Shown: in pieces, positions 1 to 5,153 of the stretch
Layout: the number at the start of each line of letters is the position of its first letter
Numbering within the stretch: position 1 is the first letter of the stretch
Assembly: GCA_964448465.1 (NCBI GenBank)
Contig: CAYUVY010000011.1
Location: 1-26,590, forward strand
Length of the DNA: 26,590 nt
From: CAYTYZ01 sp964448465
GTDB lineage: Bacteria; Patescibacteriota; Microgenomatia; UBA12405
Direction: 5' to 3'
Notes under the pieces: generated by a model
What the model was told of the DNA's origin: nothing
Seen by the model: only the letters and a program-made list of their open reading frames with translations
Databases searched by the model: none
Translations under genes and position numbers: made by a program

Positions 1-72
1 GAGTCGCGGATGGGAGTCGGACCCATCTACACGGTTTTGCAGACCGTTGCCTAACCGCTTGGCTACCGCGAC
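1..72 (-). tRNA. tRNA-Cys (anticodon GCA)
   Basis: Read on the minus strand, a full cloverleaf folds. The acceptor stem is GTCGCGG/CCGCGAC, the D stem GCC/GGC has a loop containing GG, the anticodon stem is ACGGT/ACCGT with loop CTGCAAA (anticodon GCA), the variable loop is short, and the T stem is ATGGG/CCCAT. The discriminator is U73, as expected for tRNA-Cys. Only one base after the discriminator lies in the window, so it cannot be seen whether CCA is encoded. The T loop is TCCGACT, so position 55 is C where a U (pseudouridine 55) is nearly universal. Confidence 0.95.
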
Positions 73-81
73 AGATGGTGA

Positions 82-111
82 ATTATAGCTTATTTGGTCG
101 AAAACTGAAAA
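82..111 (-). promoter_or_regulatory. promoter of tRNA-Cys
   Basis: On the minus strand there is a perfect TATAAT at 87-82, about 10 nt before the tRNA 5' end. A TTTTCA -35-like hexamer lies at 111-106 with an 18-nt spacer. It sits between the tRNA and the stop codon of the upstream small gene, so the tRNA probably has its own promoter. Confidence 0.6.
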
Positions 112-112
112 A

Positions 113-394
113 TTAAGGTTTGATGAAATTTTGAGAATAAACTTTTTGTTCTTCGGGGGTAAATAGTTTGAGGACATGGAAAGTAATATCGGTTCCACTG
201 GTGGTAACGACAATTTTGGTGACTTTAACTTTGCCCAGATATTGAAAATTCTCATCGGCAAGTTCCATGGGAACATTGAAAGGAATAATTCTGTAACCAT
301 CTTTGTGTACTGAGTACTCTTGGCCCAAAACTAAGTCTCTTGGAAAATCAGGTTCTAAAGTAAGAAGTGCCATGATTTTGGCTGGCGTAGTCAT
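113..394 (-). CDS. small conserved protein, DUF2584-like
   Basis: This encodes a 93-residue soluble protein with no membrane segment or signal peptide. The central part (HKDGYRIIPFNVPMEL, about residues 30-45, followed by alternating hydrophobic strands up to LKLFTPEE) resembles from memory the Bacillus DUF2584 family, which shares the KEGYRIYP-like core and a small beta-rich fold. No catalytic motif is visible and the function is unknown. The start at 394 is favoured over Met8 because a perfect TATAAT lies exactly 5 nt upstream of it, which points to a leaderless mRNA. It is divergent from the TasA-like gene at 599 and precedes tRNA-Cys on the same strand. The reading frame is secure; the family match is tentative. 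Confidence 0.7.
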   Translation of the reverse strand: MTTPAKIMALLTLEPDFPRDLVLGQEYSVHKDGYRIIPFNVPMELADENFQYLGKVKVTKIVVTTSGTDITFHVLKLFTPEEQKVYSQNFIKP

Positions 395-399
395 AAAGA

Positions 400-405
400 A
401 TTATA
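400..405 (-). promoter_or_regulatory. -10 box of leaderless promoter for the DUF2584-like gene
   Basis: A perfect TATAAT on the minus strand lies 5 nt before the ATG at 394. With the usual 6-7 nt from -10 to the start site, the transcript would begin at or within a base of the start codon. No convincing -35 is seen. Confidence 0.55.
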
Positions 406-598
406 TAGCATTCCTAAAATGTGTGTATTGGAGATGTTTGTTGGAGTTTATGGGAAAAAATTATAGAGAGTAATTTACTGGCTTATATTTTTTTCTGGTT
501 ATACATGTGAATATTTAAATTCATTGTTTAGATATCTGTTACATACTTATGCCGGTAGTTGCGAAGATTTATAAGATGTGACATAGTTAATAAGGATC

Positions 599-1195
599 AT
601 GAATAAAAAAATTTTATTAGTAGGAGCTGTAGCTTTGTACATCGTGTCTGGATTTGGGATATACACATTTGCCGCCTTGAGTACGAGGGGAACTACTAAA
701 GTGGAAAACTTGGAATTTGGGAGTTTAGGAGTAAACATTATTGATGATGAAAAAAAGGATACATCGGTAATTGGGGACGCAATAATTGAGGACTCTAATT
801 TTGTACGAGAAAAAAATATAAAAATCCAAAATACAGGAACCTTGCCAGGACGATTGTTTATCCGTCTACTAGATACAAAAAACGAAGAAAATGGGTGTAA
901 CGAGTCAGAAACAGAGGCAGAACCAACTTGCGGAGCAGATAAAATTGGAGAGTTAGGTAAAAATATGAAATTTAGTGTGGACTTTGGAAAGGACGTAGTG
1001 GCAGAAACTAATCTTGATAATTCCTCGGCAGATGCTTTTGGAAAAATATGGAGTATGGTGCCAGCGGTGATTGTGAAGGGTGGAACGACACTAAATTTAC
1101 ACGTCAAAATAGGATTAAATGGAAAGCAATTTGGCAATGAAGTGCAGAGTGATAAGTTGTCTTTTGATATTGAGTATAGGCTGGACCAAATATAG
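599..1195 (+). CDS. TasA/CalY-like SipW-dependent secreted protein (first copy)
   Basis: This is a 198-residue protein with a short basic N-terminus and a hydrophobic segment (residues 4-25), followed by the region typical of SipW-processed precursors. The mature part begins near FGSLGVNI. The body is beta-rich and contains the family-like block NTGTLPGRLFIRL (residues 78-90). A cysteine pair (C100, C111) flanks an acidic Glu-rich loop, and the ending NEVQSDKLSFDIEYRL parallels its neighbour. TasA/camelysin-family proteins are cell-surface fibre or biofilm-matrix subunits cut by the SipW signal peptidase. Here a second copy (1317) and a SipW-type peptidase (2027) follow on the same strand. 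The start is preceded by TAAGGATC, one of the few Shine-Dalgarno-like stretches in the window. Compared with the next gene it is more acidic and its codons are more AT-rich, which suggests a minor subunit. Confidence 0.8.
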   Translation: MNKKILLVGAVALYIVSGFGIYTFAALSTRGTTKVENLEFGSLGVNIIDDEKKDTSVIGDAIIEDSNFVREKNIKIQNTGTLPGRLFIRLLDTKNEENGCNESETEAEPTCGADKIGELGKNMKFSVDFGKDVVAETNLDNSSADAFGKIWSMVPAVIVKGGTTLNLHVKIGLNGKQFGNEVQSDKLSFDIEYRLDQI

Positions 1196-1244
1196 TATAT
1201 AGTAGTTTTTACCTATGATTACAGGATTTATTAATATATCTAGG

Positions 1245-1289
1245 GTGTGTATTGGTTACTTGACAAGTACTTACGTTTTAGTTTAGTCT
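1245..1289 (+). promoter_or_regulatory. probable promoter of the second TasA-like gene
   Basis: A perfect TTGACA lies at 1260-1265, with a weak TAGTCT -10 candidate at 1284-1289 (18-nt spacer). Just upstream (1245-1255) is the 11-mer GTGTGTATTGG, which also occurs at 421-431 upstream of the first TasA-like gene. The leader would be about 20 nt and lacks a Shine-Dalgarno site. Confidence 0.4.
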
Positions 1290-1316
1290 TAATTATTAAT
1301 TGTTATCTTATAAAAA

Positions 1317-1964
1317 ATGCAAAATAAAATGCCTGCCGACAAGAAAAAACTGGCTATCATAGCCATTTTGTTGTTGGGAGCCACAGGTGCAGGAGTAGCT
1401 GGAACAGCTGCTTTCTTTACTGCGCAAAGAACTGTTCAAACAAACCGATTTGCTGCCGGTACTTTGGACTTAAACGTGGCCTCCAATAATGTCTCTCTTC
1501 AACCATTTGTCCTGGAGAATTTGGGAGAAAATGGAAATCTGTCTGGTTCTAAAACCTGGACAGTAAAAAATACTGGTTCATTGCCTGGTAGATTACTAGT
1601 AAGACTTACCAACTTAACTAATGCAGAAAATGGTTGTGCAAACGATCAGGAAACATCTACTGAACCTACTTGTAGTGCACAAGGAGACGTGGGTGACTTG
1701 GGAGCAAAAGTTAACTTGAATGTGACCGTAGGTGGAACTCAAGTAGCTACCTCAACTTTGGCAAACGCCAATTTGGCTGCCATCGGTACTCAATGGAATG
1801 GTTTGACTCCATTGATATTAGCTCCAAATCAAGAAGTAACGGTTGGTGCCAACTGGGCCTTGGGAGAAGACTCCTATGGTAATGAAGTGCAAGGTGACGC
1901 CGTATCGTTTGATGTGGACTTTCGTTTAATTCAACAAATAGCTGGTCCTACACCAACTAATTAG
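1317..1964 (+). CDS. TasA/CalY-like SipW-dependent secreted protein (second copy, probable major subunit)
   Basis: This is a 215-residue precursor with a Lys-rich n-region, a hydrophobic h-region (residues 12-31) and the sequence AAFFTAQRTVQTNRFAAGTLDLNV. That arrangement (T-x-A-x-F near the cleavage site, then F-x-A-G-T-L-D-L) is the hallmark of SipW-cognate precursors. The mature domain is beta-rich and shares with the first copy the block NTGSLPGRLLVRLTNL, a cysteine pair (C107, C119) around an acidic loop, and the ending GNEVQGDAVSFDVDFRL. It ends in a short Pro/Thr tail. Codons are clearly less AT-biased than in the neighbouring 599 gene, as expected for a highly expressed structural subunit. 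Met5 is an alternative start. A strong hairpin follows the stop codon and separates it from the peptidase gene. Confidence 0.85.
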   Translation: MQNKMPADKKKLAIIAILLLGATGAGVAGTAAFFTAQRTVQTNRFAAGTLDLNVASNNVSLQPFVLENLGENGNLSGSKTWTVKNTGSLPGRLLVRLTNLTNAENGCANDQETSTEPTCSAQGDVGDLGAKVNLNVTVGGTQVATSTLANANLAAIGTQWNGLTPLILAPNQEVTVGANWALGEDSYGNEVQGDAVSFDVDFRLIQQIAGPTPTN

Positions 1965-1984
1965 TTAATTGAGCGTGATTAATT

Positions 1985-2016
1985 AACCAGTACCCAGTGC
2001 AAGCTGGGTACTGGTT
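1985..2016 (+). terminator. strong hairpin between the TasA-like gene and sipW
   Basis: A perfect 13-bp stem AACCAGTACCCAG / CTGGGTACTGGTT has a 6-nt loop (TGCAAG). It begins 21 nt after the tasA-like stop and ends 10 nt before the sipW start. Only a weak T-rich stretch (GTCTTG) follows, so it may be a partial terminator or an mRNA-stabilising structure that sets subunit-to-peptidase ratio, as well as a full terminator. Confidence 0.65.
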
Positions 2017-2026
2017 GTCTTGAGAT

Positions 2027-2373
2027 ATGAAATATATAAAATGGTTCTTTGATCTATTTTCATTTATGGCAATTGTTTGTTTAGTGGTGGTTGGTGTGTT
2101 GTCTTTTAGTAGCTCTGGGCAGTTGCCTTCTGGATATAGATCGTTTTTGGTGCAATCTGGATCGATGATCCCCTATTTGAATATCGGCGACATCGTGGTG
2201 ATTCAACCACAGCAAGAATATTTTAAAGGTGATCCAATTACTTTTTATGGTCCGGATAACAGGATAGTAACTCATAGAGTTTTGGAGATAAAAGAGGTTA
2301 ATAAACAAATTAGCTTTCTAACAAAAGGAGATGCAAATCGAGATAGTGATGGAGACGAAACAACAAAAGAGAA
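2027..2373 (+). CDS. sipW: SipW-type signal peptidase I (3' end lost in assembly gap)
   Basis: The first 115 residues are visible. A membrane anchor spans residues 5-28. The S26 box with the nucleophile is QSGSMIPYLNIGD, with Ser46 before Met47. GDPITFYG follows, then VTHRV with His83 in the position where bacterial type I peptidases carry the general-base Lys, and KGDANRDSDGD (residues 100-110). A Ser-His pair marks the ER/SipW-type class, which removes the special signal peptides of TasA-like proteins. Family members are about 180-190 residues and usually end with a second membrane segment. That part is missing because the frame runs into a 100-N gap. The 747-bp open frame that continues across the gap to 2773 is coincidental: what follows is not signal-peptidase sequence. 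The two TasA-like genes upstream are its expected substrates. Confidence 0.85.
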
Positions 2374-2473
2374 NNNNNNNNNNNNNNNNNNNNNNNNNNN
2401 NNNNNNNNNNNNNNNNNNNNNNNNNNNNNNNNNNNNNNNNNNNNNNNNNNNNNNNNNNNNNNNNNNNNNNNNN
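2374..2473. other. assembly gap (100 N) inside the surface-fibre cluster
   Basis: Exactly 100 N is the conventional placeholder for a gap of unknown length. The left flank is an unfinished SipW peptidase and the right flank the end of a different protein. The real missing DNA should therefore hold the peptidase C-terminus (about 70 residues) and the N-terminal part of the next gene, so it is probably several hundred bases. Confidence 0.9.
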
Positions 2474-2773
2474 CTGATTTCCGGAGAACAAACTTTGTGT
2501 AGTCAAATGCAGATTACGGCCAGTAGTAATGGACAATTACTATATAGTGGAAGTGCGATGGGGATTAATTTAAATCGCGAGATACCGGTTAGTGGAGTAG
2601 ATGATTGGATAGTAATTTTAAAAAGTCCGTATACTTTGGGAGATGAATGGAAAGGTAAGGGCTGTGCCTTTAAAATATTGGCCAAAACTTATAGATACCA
2701 ACCAGGTGAAGAAAAGAAAGGGTTTTGGAGCGAGAGAGAATTGGTTAGTAGTTTGAGTATGGGAAACTGGTGA
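2474..2773 (+). CDS. C-terminal part of a probable third TasA-like SipW-dependent protein (5' end in gap)
   Basis: The 99 residues after the gap do not resemble signal peptidase. They begin LISGEQTLCSQMQITASSNG, continue with YSGSAMGIN, then DDWIVILKSPYTLGDEW, then GKGCAFKILAKTYRYQ. An L-C-x-x-M/L-x-I stretch, a polar strand, DDW-x-V-x-L and a late Cys in C-x-F-x-x-x-A-x-T is the layout seen in the C-terminal half of camelysin/TasA-type proteins. The assignment is from pattern recognition without an alignment. The protein ends in a charged tail (PGEEKKGFWSERELV). Its TGA stop overlaps the GTG start of the next gene, which indicates translational coupling. The upstream part of the gene must lie in the gap. 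Confidence 0.6.
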   Translation: MISGEQTLCSQMQITASSNGQLLYSGSAMGINLNREIPVSGVDDWIVILKSPYTLGDEWKGKGCAFKILAKTYRYQPGEEKKGFWSERELVSSLSMGNW

Positions 2774-3069
2774 AATATATAATAATATTTTTGAGTTTGA
2801 TTTTAGTCATAGTAGGCATATATATAACCAGAAGAGAAAAAATAGGTGTAATATGGCAAGAAAAGATATACTTGTACCAAGAAAAAAATATTTATGAACC
2901 GGGAGATAAGTTGTTATTTTGGGCAAAATTTGGGAAGAAAGAACAGTTGATAGTGGGACGGGTTGTCAGAATTGGTGGGAATGTGTACGAGACTGATGTA
3001 GATACTGGAGATTATGGAAAAAGAGGTGCCATTCTCCCCAGATTGATACTGGGGAGAATAATTTACTAA
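2770..3069 (+). CDS. membrane-anchored signal-peptidase-like protein lacking catalytic residues
   Basis: This is a 99-residue protein with one N-terminal membrane segment (residues 3-20). The GTG start overlaps the preceding stop by four bases. The remainder looks like the second half of an S26 signal-peptidase fold: YEPGDKLLFWA (residues 42-52, compare box C with its PGD), IVGRVVRIGG (61-70, where active SipW enzymes have VHRV), DTGDYGKRG (78-86, compare GDAN) and ILGRIIY at the end (compare the final GKVV strand). There is no S-x-M-x-P nucleophile box, and Gly63 replaces the general-base His. It may therefore be a non-enzymatic accessory or remnant. It is last in the TasA/SipW cluster and starts with the same MKYI as SipW. 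The function is inferred only; it is too short to be an active peptidase. Confidence 0.5.
   Translation: MKYIIIFLSLILVIVGIYITRREKIGVIWQEKIYLYQEKNIYEPGDKLLFWAKFGKKEQLIVGRVVRIGGNVYETDVDTGDYGKRGAILPRLILGRIIY
3031..3059. terminator. hairpin inside the 3' end of the signal-peptidase-like gene, probable groEL terminator
   Basis: A perfect 11-bp stem ATTCTCCCCAG / CTGGGGAGAAT with a 7-nt loop is encoded by the last codons of the plus-strand gene and lies 15 bp beyond the groEL stop. Read on the minus strand, a T5 run (3022-3018) follows after 8 nt. It is well placed to end groEL transcription and possibly both convergent units. Confidence 0.55.
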
Positions 3070-3074
3070 CTAGA

Positions 3075-4742
3075 TTACATCATGTCATCATTGCCCATGC
3101 CGCCCATACCACCACCCATGCCAGGAGGCATACCGGGAGATTTCTTTTCTGGTGAGTCGGTAATTAAGACTTCAGTAGTGAGAATCATGGTGCCCACGGA
3201 TACAGCATTTTTCAGAGCAGAGATAGTGACCTTGGCTGGATCTAGTACACCAGATTTATACATAGAAGTATATTCGCCACTAGCTGCATTGTAGCCATAG
3301 TCGGACTTGGGGTCTTTGGCTAGAGCTTCTTTGACTTTGTTGACCACATAACCAGCATCTTCGCCACAGTTTTTGGCCAACATGCGCAGGGGTTGTTCTA
3401 AGGCAAAGCGCAAGATATTTAGACCTATTTCTTCTTCATCAGTTTCTGTTTTAACGGAATCTAGGGAAGGAATGGCTTTGAGTAAGGAAACTCCCCCGCC
3501 GGGTAAAATACCGTCTTCCACGGCTGCTTTGGTAGATTTAATGGCATCTTTGACGCGCTCGAGAACTTCTTTCATTTCTACTTCGGTGGCAGCACCAACT
3601 TCAAGAACCACAGCACCACCGGCTAGTTTGGCAATACGTTCTTGGAGTTTTTCTTTGTCGTAATCAGAAGTGGACTTATTGATGAGATTACGAAGTTGTT
3701 CCACTCGGCCTGCTACATCGGACTTGGAGCCAGCGCCACCTAGGATTTGGGTACTGTCTTTGTCTACGACCACGGTGTCCGCGCGACCACAATATTCGGC
3801 TGGGTCAGAATTATCAAATTTGGCACCGGTGTCCTCAGAAATAACCTTACCACCGGTTAAAACAGCAATATCTTCCAACATGGCTTTGCGACGATCACCA
3901 AAACCTGGAGCCTTAACGGCGACCATGTTAAAGGTGCCACGAAGTTTGTTGACCACTAAGGTTCCCAGGGCTTCGCCATCTAAGTCTTCGGCGATAATGA
4001 CAAAGTTTTTGGAAAGCTTAATTAGTTTTTCTAAAAAGGGCAAAAATTCTTGGACAGAACTAATTTTTTTATCAGTAATAATGATGTAGGGATTTTTGAT
4101 CTCGGCTTCCATGGTTTCGGTCTTGGTGGCAAAATAGGGAGAAACAAAACCTTGATCGAATTCCATACCAGTAGTTAGCTTAGTTTCGATTTCTAGACCC
4201 TTGCCTTCTTCAGCAGTAATTAGGCCATCTTTACCAACTTTAATCACGGCATCGGCAATTTTCTCGCCAATGCTAGAACTCGCGGCAGAAATAGTGGCCA
4301 CTTGAGCGATAGCTTTTTTATCATCAGCTTTGATTTCTTGTTTTTGGGACTCTAGATTGGCAACTAGCGCGTGTAGACCTTTTTCTAGACCTTTGCGGAT
4401 TAACATGGGATTAGCTCCAGCAGTGACATTTTGTAGTCCCTTGCTGACGATAGCGTGGGCCAAAATAGTAGCAGTGGTAGTACCATCACCGGCGGCTTCG
4501 TCGGTTTTACTGGCGGCTTCTTTGACTAATTGGGCACCCATATTTTCGTAAGGATCATCCAATTCGATTTCTTTAGCCACAGAAACACCGTCGTGTAACA
4601 CGGTGGGGCTACCAAATTTGCGGTCGATACCGACATTGCGGCCCTTTGGGCCCAAGGTGGTGGCAACAGCATTGGTGAGAATATTGACTCCACGAAGAAT
4701 AGATTGTCGGGCGTCATCGCCGAATTTGAGTTGTTTAGTCAT
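3075..4742 (-). CDS. groEL: chaperonin GroEL (60 kDa)
   Basis: This is a full-length 555-residue GroEL. The N-terminal equatorial domain has ATTLGPKGRNVGIDRKFG and the ATP-binding AGDGTTTATILA. The apical domain contains AVKAPGFGDRRKAMLEDIA. The C-terminal half has VEDGILPGGG and LTTEVLITD, and it ends in the typical Gly-Gly-Met tail (GMGGGMGGMGNDDMM). It forms the double-ring ATP-driven folding chamber in the cytoplasm with GroES as lid. It follows groES by 35 nt on the same strand, the usual operon. No Shine-Dalgarno site is visible. Its 3' end converges on the surface-fibre cluster with 5 bp between stop codons. Confidence 0.98.
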   Translation of the reverse strand: MTKQLKFGDDARQSILRGVNILTNAVATTLGPKGRNVGIDRKFGSPTVLHDGVSVAKEIELDDPYENMGAQLVKEAASKTDEAAGDGTTTATILAHAIVSKGLQNVTAGANPMLIRKGLEKGLHALVANLESQKQEIKADDKKAIAQVATISAASSSIGEKIADAVIKVGKDGLITAEEGKGLEIETKLTTGMEFDQGFVSPYFATKTETMEAEIKNPYIIITDKKISSVQEFLPFLEKLIKLSKNFVIIAEDLDGEALGTLVVNKLRGTFNMVAVKAPGFGDRRKAMLEDIAVLTGGKVISEDTGAKFDNSDPAEYCGRADTVVVDKDSTQILGGAGSKSDVAGRVEQLRNLINKSTSDYDKEKLQERIAKLAGGAVVLEVGAATEVEMKEVLERVKDAIKSTKAAVEDGILPGGGVSLLKAIPSLDSVKTETDEEEIGLNILRFALEQPLRMLAKNCGEDAGYVVNKVKEALAKDPKSDYGYNAASGEYTSMYKSGVLDPAKVTISALKNAVSVGTMILTTEVLITDSPEKKSPGMPPGMGGGMGGMGNDDMM

Positions 4743-4777
4743 AAAATTAGTTTACTAGTAGATTAGTTAAATAATAA

Positions 4778-5080
4778 TTAATTTAAAATAGCAACAATGT
4801 CTTCGAATTTAAGAAGCATATATTCTACGTCTTGATGCTTGTACTCTTTGCCGCCCCATTCACGATAGATAACCACATCCCCTACTTTGCAGGGGGCTGA
4901 TTTTTTAGTGCCCGCATCCGTAAGAAAATCTGGACCAATGGCTAGTACTTTACCCTTCTGGGGCTTATCTTCGTTTTTGCGAGGTAAGACGATACCTGAG
5001 GCAGTGACTTCTTCGGGCTTGTCGGGTTGGACTAAAATGTAACCGGAGACTGGTTGGAGAACAATGTTTGTTTTAGTCAT
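4778..5080 (-). CDS. groES: co-chaperonin GroES (10 kDa)
   Basis: This 100-residue GroES has the normal length and layout. It shows GYILVQPDKPEEVTASGIVLP (first strand, then the mobile loop that binds GroEL), KPQKGKVLAIGPD, VGDVVIYREWGGKEYKHQDVEYMLL and the ending EDIVAIL. It forms the heptameric lid of the GroEL chamber. It is first gene of the groES-groEL operon and divergent from enolase. A degenerate CIRCE-like inverted repeat lies 30-60 bp upstream, which suggests heat-shock control by an HrcA-type repressor. Confidence 0.97.
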   Translation of the reverse strand: MTKTNIVLQPVSGYILVQPDKPEEVTASGIVLPRKNEDKPQKGKVLAIGPDFLTDAGTKKSAPCKVGDVVIYREWGGKEYKHQDVEYMLLKFEDIVAILN

Positions 5081-5111
5081 AGGTGTTTAATTTGTATTTA
5101 TTTTATCAGAA

Positions 5112-5137
5112 GCAGCACTCGACTGCTAGAGTGAAAA
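5112..5137. promoter_or_regulatory. degenerate CIRCE-like inverted repeat between groES and enolase
   Basis: GCAGCACTC at 5112-5120 and GAGTGAAAA at 5129-5137 each match 7 of 9 positions of the HrcA operator arms (TTAGCACTC / GAGTGCTAA). The spacer is 8 nt, whereas the classical CIRCE has 9. It sits just upstream of the likely groES promoter (TAAAAT at 5105-5100 on the minus strand), where a repressor would act, and also abuts the enolase -10. The odd spacer lowers confidence. Confidence 0.4.
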
Positions 5138-5142
5138 TAGTT

Positions 5143-5148
5143 TAGAAT
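5143..5148 (+). promoter_or_regulatory. -10 box of leaderless promoter for enolase
   Basis: TAGAAT lies exactly 5 nt before the ATG at 5154, with no Shine-Dalgarno site between. The transcript is predicted to start at the start codon. Confidence 0.5.
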
Positions 5149-5153
5149 GAAGT

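Noticed and set aside
547..1137. A 196-codon open frame on the minus strand opposite the first TasA-like gene
   Set aside because: It is low-complexity Ser/Phe/Ile-rich, matches no family, and lies wholly opposite a gene with clear family motifs. It is a shadow frame.
3082..4551. Several plus-strand open frames opposite groEL
   Set aside because: All lie within groEL, whose full-length frame and motifs leave no doubt.
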